In this document: positions 25,768 through 38,665 of the stretch, piece by piece | Numbering within the stretch: the stretch's first letter is position 1 | How the letters are laid out: every line of letters begins with the position of its first letter | Assembly: GCF_002837185.1 (NCBI RefSeq) | Contig: NZ_KZ478008.1 | Location: forward strand, 1-64,000 | DNA from: Pseudomonas fluorescens | Lineage (GTDB): Bacteria > Pseudomonadota > Gammaproteobacteria > Pseudomonadales > Pseudomonadaceae | DNA length: 64,000 nt | Reading direction: 5' to 3' | Position numbers and translations under genes: made by a program | Notes under the pieces: model-generated | What the model saw: only the letters and a program-made list of their open reading frames with translations | Told to the model about the DNA's origin: nothing | Databases searched by the model: none

Positions 25768-26186
25768 CCCTGGTCGTCGGCCTGGGCTGCCAGCGAGGCT
25801 GTAGTGCCCAGGCCCTGCTGGCGCTGGTTGACAGTGGCCTCGCCGAGGCCGGAATCGACCGTCAGCACCTGAGCGCATTGGCAAGCATTGAGCGCAAGCA
25901 GGATGAGCCAGGGCTTTTGGCACTGTCTCGGATCCTGAACGTGCCACTGCTGTGTTTCAGTGCCGCGCACCTGAGCGCTTATGAGGAACGTCTGAGCCAC
26001 AAATCCGCCGTCGCTTTTGCCCATACCCAGTGTCACGGGGTTGCCGAAAGCGCCGCGCTGGCCCTGGCCGAGCAGCTCGCCAGCGCCCCCGTCCGGCTGC
26101 TGATCACTCGCCGCAAAAGCGCGCAGGCCACCTTTGCATTGGCCGGCGTCGACGCTAACCCGGATAATCACCCCACCCGATCTTGA
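25764..26186 (+). CDS. cobE: Cobalamin biosynthesis protein CobE (CbiG C-terminal-like)
   Basis: 140 residues. It opens MTLVVGLGCQRGCSAQALL, a pattern typical of CobE and the C-terminal domain of CbiG, and continues with LSALASIERKQDEPGLLALS and a small mixed alpha/beta domain. CobE is required for aerobic B12 synthesis, but its chemistry is not settled; CbiG opens the delta-lactone of cobalt-precorrin-5A. The ATG overlaps the cbtA stop, and cobM follows after 40 bases. The call rests on the N-terminal motif and context. Confidence 0.88.
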   Translation: MTLVVGLGCQRGCSAQALLALVDSGLAEAGIDRQHLSALASIERKQDEPGLLALSRILNVPLLCFSAAHLSAYEERLSHKSAVAFAHTQCHGVAESAALALAEQLASAPVRLLITRRKSAQATFALAGVDANPDNHPTRS

Positions 26187-26226
26187 GCATTGTTCATGCT
26201 CGTGCGCACTCCAACAGGAATCTTGC

Positions 26227-26973
26227 ATGACCGTTTACTTCATCGGCGCAGGTCCCGGCGACCCGGAACTGATCACCGTCAAGGGCCAGCGGCTGATCCG
26301 CAGTTGCCCGGTGATCATCTACGCCGGCTCGCTGGTACCCGCAGCGGTACTGGAAGGCCATCAGGCGCAGCAGGTGGTCAACAGCGCGGAACTGCACCTG
26401 GAACAGATCATCGACTTGATCAAAACGGCCCACGCCAACGGCCACGATGTGGCGCGTGTGCATTCCGGCGACCCAAGCCTGTATGGAGCGATTGGCGAGC
26501 AGATCCGTCACTTGCGTGAGTTGGGCATTGCGTTCCAGATCATACCCGGCGTCACGGCGGTGGCAGCCTGCGCGGCGTTGCTGGAAACCGAGCTGACCCT
26601 GCCGGATATCGCCCAGAGCGTAATCCTGACCCGCTATGCCGATAAAACCAGCATGCCCGCCGGTGAAGACTTCGACAGCCTGGCCCGCCACGGCACGACC
26701 ATGGCGATTCACCTGGGGGTCAATCACCTGGAGAAGATCGTCGCCGAGCTGCTGCCGCACTATGGCGCCGATTGCCCGATCGCCGTGGTGCACCGCGCGA
26801 CGTGGCCGGATCAGGACTGGGTGGTGGGTTCGCTGAGTGATATTGCCCGGAAGGTCGAGGCCAAAGGCTTTCGACGTACGGCGCTGATTGTGGTGGGGCG
26901 GGTACTGGCCAGTGACACATTCAGTGAGTCTTCACTGTATCGGGCGGGACATGTGCATCTATACCGACCTTGA
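26227..26973 (+). CDS. cobM: Precorrin-4 C(11)-methyltransferase
   Basis: 248 residues, the standard CobM length. This cytosolic SAM-dependent corrin methylase methylates precorrin-4 at C-11 to give precorrin-5. The SAM-binding motif FIGAGPGDPELIT is at the N-terminus, followed by YAGSLVP, VARVHSGDPSLYGAIGEQI and IPGVTAVAACAALLETELTL, which together separate CobM/CbiF from the other corrin methylases. AGGAA precedes the ATG at 26227. It is the last gene of the cbtB-cbtA-cobE-cobM unit, ended by the hairpin at 27068-27097. Confidence 0.95.
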   Translation: MTVYFIGAGPGDPELITVKGQRLIRSCPVIIYAGSLVPAAVLEGHQAQQVVNSAELHLEQIIDLIKTAHANGHDVARVHSGDPSLYGAIGEQIRHLRELGIAFQIIPGVTAVAACAALLETELTLPDIAQSVILTRYADKTSMPAGEDFDSLARHGTTMAIHLGVNHLEKIVAELLPHYGADCPIAVVHRATWPDQDWVVGSLSDIARKVEAKGFRRTALIVVGRVLASDTFSESSLYRAGHVHLYRP

Positions 26974-26990
26974 GTTTCTACGTCACACCG

Positions 26991-27017
26991 CTATCGGGGG
27001 CAAGCCCCCTCCCACAC
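26991..27017. repeat. Single REP palindrome
   Basis: CTATCGGGGGCAAGCCCCCT continuing into CCCACA, in the cobM 3' region and without a partner in inverse orientation. Confidence 0.75.
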
Positions 27018-27067
27018 TTGATCCTTATTGTTAGATAGTTATCACAACCCACTGAATTTCAAGCAGA

Positions 27068-27097
27068 AAAAACGGCGCTCACGGGGCGCCGTTTTTC
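27068..27097. terminator. Bidirectional terminator between cobM and nfuA
   Basis: A GC-rich stem (ACGGCGC/GCGCCGT) is flanked by an A run on the left and five T on the right. It can terminate both the plus-strand cobM transcript and the minus-strand nfuA transcript. Confidence 0.85.
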
Positions 27098-27116
27098 GTC
27101 GCAGTGAACACCTTAC

Positions 27117-27701
27117 TCAGTAGTAGGCGTTTTCTTTCTGCGTGTGGTCGGTCACGTCACGTACGCCCTTGAGCTCGGGAATGCGTTCGAGCAAGGTCCG
27201 CTCGATACCTTCGCGCAACGTCACGTCCGCCTGGCCGCAGCCTTGGCAACCACCACCGAATTTCAATACGGCAATACCGTCATCCACGACGTCGATCAGG
27301 CTCACCTGGCCGCCGTGGCTGGCCAGCCCCGGGTTGATTTCGGTTTGCAGGTAGTAGTTGATGCGCTCGTTGACCGGGCTGTCGGCGTTGACATTGGGCA
27401 CCTTGGCGTTCGGGGCCTTGATGGTCAACTGGCCGCCCATGCGGTCGGTGGCGTAATCGACCACGGCGTCATCGAGGAAGGCTTCGCTGAAGGCATCAAT
27501 GTACGCGGTGAAGCTTTTCAGCCCCAGGGCGGTGTCTTCAGGTTTCTCTTCCCCCGGCTTGCAGTAGGCAATGCACGTCTCGGCGTACTGGGTACCGGGC
27601 TGGGTGATAAAGACGCGGATGCCGATACCCGGGGTGTTCTGCTTGGACAGCAGGTCAGCCAGGTAATCGTGGGCGGCGTCGGTAATGGTTATGGCAGTCA
27701 T
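27117..27701 (-). CDS. nfuA: Fe-S biogenesis protein NfuA
   Basis: 194 residues. The N-terminal half is a degenerate A-type carrier domain (ITITDAAHDYLADLLSKQ, GIGIRVFI). The C-terminal half is the Nfu domain with the cluster-binding C152-x2-C155 in GGGCQGCGQAD. It carries and delivers 4Fe-4S clusters in the cytosol under oxidative stress or iron shortage. Length and cysteine positions match E. coli NfuA closely. It is monocistronic and divergent from the giant SET-domain gene. Confidence 0.96.
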   Translation of the reverse strand: MTAITITDAAHDYLADLLSKQNTPGIGIRVFITQPGTQYAETCIAYCKPGEEKPEDTALGLKSFTAYIDAFSEAFLDDAVVDYATDRMGGQLTIKAPNAKVPNVNADSPVNERINYYLQTEINPGLASHGGQVSLIDVVDDGIAVLKFGGGCQGCGQADVTLREGIERTLLERIPELKGVRDVTDHTQKENAYY

Positions 27702-27900
27702 GGAAACTCCTCACAGGCTTGCGGGCAGTTTACGCCAAATTATTACGCAGGTACAAAGTCCGAGTGTTTTTGTCGGAAAAGCATCCCGGCGCTGCGCCCC
27801 TGCCGAGTCCTGTAGCAATGCCTATCTATGTAGCACGTGCGAGAGAGTGAGTCTGCCTAGCATGACGTCGCGATCCTAATTGCTCACGCGCGAGGTTTTA

Positions 27901-30900
27901 ATGAAGCCCACACTTTCCCGACTCATGTCCAAGAGTCCACCTACACGTCTGTCGGACCTCGATCACCTGCTCGACCATCTGGCGGGCCTGATCCAGGGCC
28001 CGACACTTGCGAACGCTCTGACGTCTTACTACTACCCTCCAGCAGACTCCGCACTGGGCCGCGAATGCAAAGCCGCTTTTCGCGTGCTTAAAATCCTTGA
28101 AGAGGATGACGACTTCAAGACGTTCCTCAGTGAAAAACCCTCGCCCAACAACTCCCCGCTCGGCGATTTCCCTTACGACTTCCTGTCCGAGCTACTCAGT
28201 ACGCCGAAATCACCTATCCCCACCCCAGCCGAAGTGTTCGACATTGCAGGCCATCCAGTGGTGCTGCGTAAAGCGCCGCTCTACTTCGCCAACCAGATCG
28301 ACGTCCTGCTGGACATCCACCGCAAAGTCGGCAACGGCGTCAAAAGCGACGGTTCAGTTCGGCTTGATCGGGTATTGGCCTACTACGCAATCATACCCGC
28401 CGCCCCGACTACCATGGCCCAGTGGAAGGCCGTGCAATACCACCTGCAGGAATATCGGGCGCTTTGCCGGCTGGGTCACGATGGCCATGTCAGCGACCTG
28501 GAACACTTGCTAGGGCCAGAGGACGACAAGATCATCAAGCACGTCGTGCGCGACCTCGAGCGCGACAATGCCCGGTCGTTGTTCGCACAGGTAGTCCCCC
28601 AGCGGTTGACCCCGGCACAACAAGCAGCGCTAGACACCACCCCCACCGTCCTCCTGGAACAGCTGCTCAATACCCGCGAAAACCTGGCAGTGGGCCAATC
28701 CATCGCCGCGGCACTGGACTGGTATGGTGCCGGCGATGACCAAGAGTGCCCGCAAGCCGTCAAAGTGAAACTGCTCTGGCGCGCACTCTGGCTGACGATC
28801 ACGCCCGACGCCCACTCACTCAACGACAACGAACTCAAAGCGTTCATCCCGCCGGCAGTCAACTATGGGGTCATTCGTCAGTCATTGATCAAGGAGTACG
28901 AGCGCTCATTGGACCTCAATCCATCGACGGCGCGCCTGGCCGTCTGCGTGCTCAAGGCCAATATTCCCAGTGAAATATGGGTCGAGGGCATTCCAGATGA
29001 GTTGCCCTACGGCACCTCCAGCGCATGGGTCAACTTCAAAAGCGGATTTATCCTGGCCGAGTCCGTTGCCCCAGGCTCATCACGGCATATGACATTCGAG
29101 CGACTGCTCAATCTGCCGGGTGAGTTCCTTCGTGTGTATGCCGACGAACCAGCACAACAAACACGGGTGGTTGCCGCGAAAATCCAACCGACGCTCACCT
29201 GGGCAGTAGAAACTGGCCTACTGCCGGTAAGCCGGTACGGCTACTCCACCCAAGACATCGAACACGCATTGGCCGCCCTGGAACAGCATGAAAGCGAGAT
29301 GATTAAGGCGGCGCAAGACCTCGCGCTGCAACCACCCAGTCGTTTTCGCTTCAACTCGGACGCTGAGTTTGACCAGGCTTTCAATGACTACCTGCACATC
29401 CCAAGAGCGGCCTACAAAACCCTGATCAAAGGCTTGCTGGCGCAGTTTGCGCCGTTATGGCCGGGCAATAGCGACCGTGACGAAATCACCGTTTATTCAT
29501 TGCGCAAACCCCTGCATGACGTCCAGGTCGAACATGAAGACAAGCACAACACTGACGCCGTTCGCGGGCGCTCGGGGTTTATCTTGCGTCTGGCGTGCGC
29601 TGACCACCCCTACACCCTGCGCTACATCGAGGTTTTTCCGAACGCCGGCATTGTTCGCGTGCGCGAAGACCTCAAAAACCTGTGGGTGGGCGGCGAGGTA
29701 AAGGTTGAACGTGTTGGCGGGACCAGCCGCTCAAGCCGAGGCCGCTTCAGAAAAGGCACCGAACTGCCATTCGACTGGAAAGCTTATCAGGACGCCGTGA
29801 AGCCTGAGCCCGGCCAGACAGCCACCCTGATCGTCGAGCAAGTCGGGCAGGTGATGCCAGCGCTCATCGCGCCCCACGATCAGCAAGCGCCACAGGTCCC
29901 ACCGCCGCTGCCCCCTCGGCAGCCCCTGTCATTGGCCGCCAATATCCGCCAATCGCCACGGATCGAGGCACTGGCAGAGATGATCGCGCGTGAGTTGTTC
30001 TTTTGCGATGAAAAGATCCTCTTGGAGAAAACCCGTAAAGCCACACGGGCCATGGATATCGGCCATGACTTTTTTGAAGACATCTCGTACTGGGGAAAAA
30101 TGTTCGTGCCATTCTGGGGCGCTATCGACGACCTGGCCTCAGGCGATCCCCAGCGTATCGAGTCAGGTGGACTCGGCCTTTTTACCGATATCGTGTCGTT
30201 CGGTGTGCCCATCGGTAAATACATTGCCGGCTGCACGCGCGTCGTGGTCCAGGCGGGCAAGGCCGGTATCCGCCTTGCATTGCCGCACCTGTCCACGCTG
30301 ACCAGAAAGCTGATCACCGCCACGTTGCAGGAACTCAACCCACTGGGTGCGGTGGTCGCGGTATTGAACCTGGGGCGATTCGCCCTGATCAATCTCGGCA
30401 CGGCAGCCCTGCGCCAGGCAAGCAAGGGGATCGCGCAGTTGCGCGACGGGAGTGTCGCAGCCCGCCACATGATATCCGTCGACCCGCGCATCTGGTCACC
30501 GCGCCAGGCCGGCGACCGCTTGTTCACGGTGGACGGTTGCCCCAACATCCCCATGCGCAATGTCGGCACCCTGGAGGCTGCGGATTATCGGCTGATTGAC
30601 GCCGGCTCCAACCGCGTTTTCGGGCCACGGTTTCGCGAGCCGGTCACGGTTATCAGCAACAGCAACCCGCTGATCCGCAAATACGCCGTGGACCCTCACT
30701 GGATTGCAGGGCTCAAGCCCGATTCCCGCGGGATCTTTTTCCGTGCCGAGTACAACCAACGGTTCATCTGCAATATCGATGACAGAGGTACGATCTCGGT
30801 ATATCAGGTGCGGGACAACTCCTATGGTTTTATCCAGGAGACCGCCGCCGGCGCCGACAACAGTTTTTCCGTGGTGCTGGTCAACCCCAAGAGCAACCGG

Positions 30901-32331
30901 GACTTGTCGATCACTCTATCGTCCGTAGAGCCGGGGCACTGGTATTCAAGCCTGATCAAAGTCACCGGCGGCGCTCCGGAAAAGCCCGACTTCGTCACGC
31001 CCTCGGTCCTGTTGAATTGGACGCAAGCCAGTGAAAACGCCCTGAAAAAAACCATGGATGATTTTGTGCGGACCTACAACCTGGACCCCAACGCATTCAG
31101 GCAGTTTGTGCATACCGGCGACAACCTGGCGAGTCGTGGGCTCACGATGCTGGACCGAGCAGGCACCGCCCGCACGGAGGTAACCTTCGATCATTTGGAA
31201 AGTTGGCGCACGACCTCCCAGAAAAAACGCAACACGCTCACCCTCGAGGGATTCGCCGCCGACCACAACCTCGACCCAAGAGCCTTTGCAGAGTATGTAA
31301 ACCTGGATGGCAGCTATCGGGCAGCCGGAAAGGTACTCGCCAAACATGCCAGCGGCGCGCAGTTCACCCCGGTGAGCCACACCCATCTGCAAGCGTGGTA
31401 CACCCTCTACAACGCCAATAATTCAAGCTCTTCCATGGCCACATTTGTTGAAGCAAACGATCTCAACCCGGTGATCTGGAGCACCTATGTCAACGACAAC
31501 GGCAGCCTGACCCGTGTGGGAAGAGAAATGCGGGTTTTCGGCTCAAGAGACATCGTAGACGAGCCGATCGCCAGGAAACGCCCAACTGCCCCGCCCCAGC
31601 CGGGCAGTTCGAAGCGGCCGCGACTGGAAAACGATACGCCCCCCTCACGGCACCGATCCACGTCTATCACCGGCTCTTACGATCACAGAATCAACAATAA
31701 TGCACCGATCCTGCAGGACCCGAACGATGTGCGGCGCAGCCTGACCCAGGATCTCGAAGGCCCACCTGAAAAAATCAAGATCACCGAGGCCAATCAATTT
31801 TTTGATGAGTTCAACGGCCGCCAACATATCGAGATCAAGAAGGCTGCAACCAAAAGCATCCGCGAATGGATCGCCAGGGAAGGTAATCACCATCGCACGC
31901 TTGATCGATTGCTTGAGGTCAAGAAGCTCGATGAGGGCTCGGAACGGGGTTTATCGGTGGTCGCCAAGAGCGATATCAAACGGTTCGATGTCCTCGGCCC
32001 CTACACCGGCAAGTTGCACTTGAACAAGGCTTCGATTGCTGCCGAGGTAATGGAAAAAGGCAGGGTGGCCGTCGGTACTTATCTATTCCAGACGAACACC
32101 AAAGGGGCGTCTATCAGCGGTCACGGCAACAGCAATATCCTCAGCCTGATTAACGCGGTCAACGTACCGCGCATCGCCGACGTCGGTATCGAAAATGTGG
32201 CAGCCTTACATGTAGGCAAGTACATGGTGTTCCTGCTCGCGTGGAAGGATATTCCTGCCGGCACGGAGTTGCTGATGGACTACGGGCGAGAATACTGGAA
32301 GTACATAAAACCCCAAGGCCATCGCCCATAG
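27901..32331 (+). CDS. Giant toxin/effector-like protein with NLS-like motif and C-terminal SET domain
   Basis: 1476 residues; the ATG at 27901 has GAGG seven bases upstream. Residues 1 to about 1000 resemble the large helical dermonecrotic-toxin-like (DUF6543-type) proteins of pseudomonads, with a hydrophobic stretch near 760-860. Three related 63-64-residue units follow (F1055, F1118 and F1182 as equivalents; pattern F-x3-N-L-D/N-P-x2-F/W-x2-YV). R1225-L1242 reads RKRPTAPPQPGSSKRPRL, like a bipartite nuclear localisation signal. Residues about 1335-1470 form a SET methyltransferase domain: ERGLSVVAKSDIKRFDVLGPY, LINAVN (1416-1421) and ELLMDYG with Y1461. I infer host protein or histone methylation; no secretion or immunity gene is adjacent. 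Confidence 0.85.
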   Translation: MKPTLSRLMSKSPPTRLSDLDHLLDHLAGLIQGPTLANALTSYYYPPADSALGRECKAAFRVLKILEEDDDFKTFLSEKPSPNNSPLGDFPYDFLSELLSTPKSPIPTPAEVFDIAGHPVVLRKAPLYFANQIDVLLDIHRKVGNGVKSDGSVRLDRVLAYYAIIPAAPTTMAQWKAVQYHLQEYRALCRLGHDGHVSDLEHLLGPEDDKIIKHVVRDLERDNARSLFAQVVPQRLTPAQQAALDTTPTVLLEQLLNTRENLAVGQSIAAALDWYGAGDDQECPQAVKVKLLWRALWLTITPDAHSLNDNELKAFIPPAVNYGVIRQSLIKEYERSLDLNPSTARLAVCVLKANIPSEIWVEGIPDELPYGTSSAWVNFKSGFILAESVAPGSSRHMTFERLLNLPGEFLRVYADEPAQQTRVVAAKIQPTLTWAVETGLLPVSRYGYSTQDIEHALAALEQHESEMIKAAQDLALQPPSRFRFNSDAEFDQAFNDYLHIPRAAYKTLIKGLLAQFAPLWPGNSDRDEITVYSLRKPLHDVQVEHEDKHNTDAVRGRSGFILRLACADHPYTLRYIEVFPNAGIVRVREDLKNLWVGGEVKVERVGGTSRSSRGRFRKGTELPFDWKAYQDAVKPEPGQTATLIVEQVGQVMPALIAPHDQQAPQVPPPLPPRQPLSLAANIRQSPRIEALAEMIARELFFCDEKILLEKTRKATRAMDIGHDFFEDISYWGKMFVPFWGAIDDLASGDPQRIESGGLGLFTDIVSFGVPIGKYIAGCTRVVVQAGKAGIRLALPHLSTLTRKLITATLQELNPLGAVVAVLNLGRFALINLGTAALRQASKGIAQLRDGSVAARHMISVDPRIWSPRQAGDRLFTVDGCPNIPMRNVGTLEAADYRLIDAGSNRVFGPRFREPVTVISNSNPLIRKYAVDPHWIAGLKPDSRGIFFRAEYNQRFICNIDDRGTISVYQVRDNSYGFIQETAAGADNSFSVVLVNPKSNRDLSITLSSVEPGHWYSSLIKVTGGAPEKPDFVTPSVLLNWTQASENALKKTMDDFVRTYNLDPNAFRQFVHTGDNLASRGLTMLDRAGTARTEVTFDHLESWRTTSQKKRNTLTLEGFAADHNLDPRAFAEYVNLDGSYRAAGKVLAKHASGAQFTPVSHTHLQAWYTLYNANNSSSSMATFVEANDLNPVIWSTYVNDNGSLTRVGREMRVFGSRDIVDEPIARKRPTAPPQPGSSKRPRLENDTPPSRHRSTSITGSYDHRINNNAPILQDPNDVRRSLTQDLEGPPEKIKITEANQFFDEFNGRQHIEIKKAATKSIREWIAREGNHHRTLDRLLEVKKLDEGSERGLSVVAKSDIKRFDVLGPYTGKLHLNKASIAAEVMEKGRVAVGTYLFQTNTKGASISGHGNSNILSLINAVNVPRIADVGIENVAALHVGKYMVFLLAWKDIPAGTELLMDYGREYWKYIKPQGHRP

Positions 32332-32364
32332 GGGGGACCGATCTGATCGCCCCCGGTCGCCACT

Positions 32365-34671
32365 TCAGAGGTTCTCGTAGCGGTTCATGTCCAATACACC
32401 CTCTTCTACCGGCGTGGTGTCGTGGATGTAGTGCGACAAGTCATGGAAGTACTGCCAGAACTGCGGGTGACTGCGACGAATACCCCAGCGGTCGACAATC
32501 TGCTCGAAGCGCTTGGCATCCTTGGCTTTTTCCATCGCCGCAACAAACTCCGGCACTTGCTGGGCAGGGATGTTGAACATGAAGTTCGGGTAGCTGCTGA
32601 GCACACCCGGGTAGATGGTCAGGGTGTCCAACCCCGGCTGATAGCGATACGCCTCACCCAACAGGAACGCCACGTTACTGTGGGCGCGATTGCGCAGCAT
32701 GCTGTAGATCACCCGCTGACCACTGGCGGTTTCGATGCGCAGCAGGGTGGCCTCCGGTAATTGGTCGATCACCTTGAGCCCTGCCGCAGGGCGCGACGTC
32801 AGGCGGCTCAGCGCCTGTTCGGCGTCCTGCAAGGCCGGGTCGATACCGGCGCGCGAGCAATAGGCCCCGGTGCAGCGGTTGATTGGATCGGGGCTGACGT
32901 TCAGGGCACCGTAGCGGCTCAGCAGTTGATTGGCGAAGTCGCGTTTAGGGTCTTCTTCATTCAGGTCAAGCCCGCTCGGCGTGTCGTCATCGATGGCTTC
33001 ATAGTCCAGCCACAGCTTGAGTTTGCCGCTGTTCTGGTACCAGTCATCAAGGAAGTCCTCGCGGGTATCGGCCGGCATCAGGCGCAGGAAGTTCTGCTCG
33101 GCGCCGTTGCGGATCAGGTCGAAGTACAAGCGCGTCTGGGCCTGGTGCGACACGTTGCCGAACACGTCGAAGTTCACCGCCAACTGGTAATAGGTGCGCT
33201 CCAGCAGCGGGTAGTCGAACAGCCACAGCGTCTGCGGGACTTCGCCGATCAGGCCTTTGTTCACCGAGGCGCTGTCGAAATGGCGGAAGATGCTTAGCAA
33301 GGCGTTGTCATTACCCGCCCACAGCGTCGACCAGCCTGGCGCCGGCAGGTGCGCATAGTTGTCACGGCGCAGGGCTTCGTATTGATTGCGCTTGTCGCGA
33401 TAAGCCAGCCACAGGCTCAGCACGCTGCCCACGTCATCGTTCTGTCCAGGCATGGCCAGCAGCGGCGTGGCCTGGCCGCGATAGCGCGCATCGGTGATGT
33501 ACAGGTCGTGGTCCGGGTCCTGGAACAACGTCCAGAAGTTATCGCGGATCACGTCGGTAGCGATCTGCCCACGGCACACCGGGCCGCGTATGAACGTGCG
33601 CACGAAGTATTCGGCGTTATCCAGCATGAACTGGTAACGGGCCTTGGCCGGGATGGCTTCGAAGGTGGCGAACGGGTTGGCTCGACTGCCGGGGCCGTAG
33701 CCCGGCAAGGCTGTCACTTGCCAGTCACCGGCGTAGAACAGCGCCTTGATGCGCGCCATTTTCGCGGCGCTCAACGGGTAAGTGATATGAGTTTTATGCA
33801 CGATCACGCCCTGCACCGGCCACAGTCGGTAGTACACCTGGGTGCCGGGGTCGTCGTTGGGGCGCCGCGTGGCGATCAGATCGATGGGCTGGCCGCTCGG
33901 CGTGCGTGAGCGAACCCATTGGAAATAATGCCCCGGCTCACCGTTCTCGAAATAGAGGTGGGCGAGAAACAAATGCTCGAACAACCAGCGGGCCACCAGG
34001 CTTTCCCGAGCGCCCGGCTGGTTGAACAGGTTTTCCCACTGCTGTACCTGCAAGGCTTCCCTGGCACTGGGGGCCAGGCTTTGCTCGTCGAGCGGCGCGC
34101 CGGAGGCCAGCCAGCGTTGCAGCGTCTGGTATTGCTGGTCGGTCAGGCCGGTGACCGCCAGCGGCATGCCTTCCCTGGGGTGGCTACCGGCGTAGGCACT
34201 GAACTCACCCGGCGTCGCGCACATATTGGCGCGGTTCAAGCCCAGCGCGATCTCATCGGGAAGCCTGGCATTGGGTTGCAGCGGCGCGTTATGGCCCAGT
34301 TCCAGCATGCGCGCCATCAAAGCGGCCTGGCTGCCCTGGGCATCCAGCACTGAATAGAACCCCTTCTGCTGCCAGGCCTGTTTGCCGAACGCGTCGTAAA
34401 ACAACCGCGTGGTCGGCGCGGCGGTGCTGCGCTCGCCGTCATACACCGGCATCTTGCTTGCACCCCGCGTCGCGCCCTCGGCGCTGCCCAGGTTGAGCTG
34501 GCAGGCGGAGTCGTAACAGGCATGGCACGCCACGCACTTCTCGGTGAAGATCGGTTGGATGTCGCGGGTGTAGGAAATCGCCGAAGCGGAGCGGTTTACC
34601 GGCACAGCATCTGCCTGCACCGTACTGGCTATCAAAGCCAGAACGGCGCTGACAATTAAACGAAGTGACAT
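32365..34671 (-). CDS. cti: Fatty acid cis/trans isomerase
   Basis: 768 residues with a signal peptide (MSLRLIVSAVLALIASTVQA) and one cytochrome c haem site C46-V-A-C49-H50. This periplasmic haem enzyme turns cis unsaturated fatty acids of membrane phospholipids into trans forms during solvent or heat stress, a trait of Pseudomonas and Vibrio. Length matches the family. Its 3' end faces the SET-domain gene with only 33 bases between; the divergent metH starts 165 bases beyond its ATG. Confidence 0.95.
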   Translation of the reverse strand: MSLRLIVSAVLALIASTVQADAVPVNRSASAISYTRDIQPIFTEKCVACHACYDSACQLNLGSAEGATRGASKMPVYDGERSTAAPTTRLFYDAFGKQAWQQKGFYSVLDAQGSQAALMARMLELGHNAPLQPNARLPDEIALGLNRANMCATPGEFSAYAGSHPREGMPLAVTGLTDQQYQTLQRWLASGAPLDEQSLAPSAREALQVQQWENLFNQPGARESLVARWLFEHLFLAHLYFENGEPGHYFQWVRSRTPSGQPIDLIATRRPNDDPGTQVYYRLWPVQGVIVHKTHITYPLSAAKMARIKALFYAGDWQVTALPGYGPGSRANPFATFEAIPAKARYQFMLDNAEYFVRTFIRGPVCRGQIATDVIRDNFWTLFQDPDHDLYITDARYRGQATPLLAMPGQNDDVGSVLSLWLAYRDKRNQYEALRRDNYAHLPAPGWSTLWAGNDNALLSIFRHFDSASVNKGLIGEVPQTLWLFDYPLLERTYYQLAVNFDVFGNVSHQAQTRLYFDLIRNGAEQNFLRLMPADTREDFLDDWYQNSGKLKLWLDYEAIDDDTPSGLDLNEEDPKRDFANQLLSRYGALNVSPDPINRCTGAYCSRAGIDPALQDAEQALSRLTSRPAAGLKVIDQLPEATLLRIETASGQRVIYSMLRNRAHSNVAFLLGEAYRYQPGLDTLTIYPGVLSSYPNFMFNIPAQQVPEFVAAMEKAKDAKRFEQIVDRWGIRRSHPQFWQYFHDLSHYIHDTTPVEEGVLDMNRYENL

Positions 34672-34836
34672 GTATCCGGTCCCGATTCAAGGCGTGCAGT
34701 CTGAAAGTGGCGGTGATTCTACCGAGCCATGGCTGCCTGCAACATGAGCGACATTCATGCAGAACCCGACATGCTCAAATCCTGCACAGGTTTGTTATCA
34801 TTCATGCCCTCCGTAATGCCTGACCAGAGTAGTCCC

Positions 34837-38547
<3,711 letters not shown>

Positions 38548-38615
38548 GCAGGATCAAAGCGTCCCTGGGCCATCGGGGGTTCCTTGGCCTGGAACGCTGA
38601 CCCAGCTGAATGCCC

Positions 38616-38655
38616 GCCACTGCCCGCACGACGAACTCGCACTGCGGGCAGTGGC
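38616..38655. terminator. Long perfect hairpin between convergent metH and NEL gene
   Basis: A 13-bp perfect stem (GCCACTGCCCGCA at 38616-38628, TGCGGGCAGTGGC at 38643-38655) with a 14-base loop. No T run follows on either strand, so it may act as an RNA 3' stabiliser rather than an intrinsic terminator. Confidence 0.55.
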
Positions 38656-38665
38656 ACCTGATGAG

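Noticed and set aside
38616..38655. 13-bp hairpin after metH as a standard intrinsic terminator
   Set aside because: No T run on either side; listed only as a possible 3' end structure with modest confidence.
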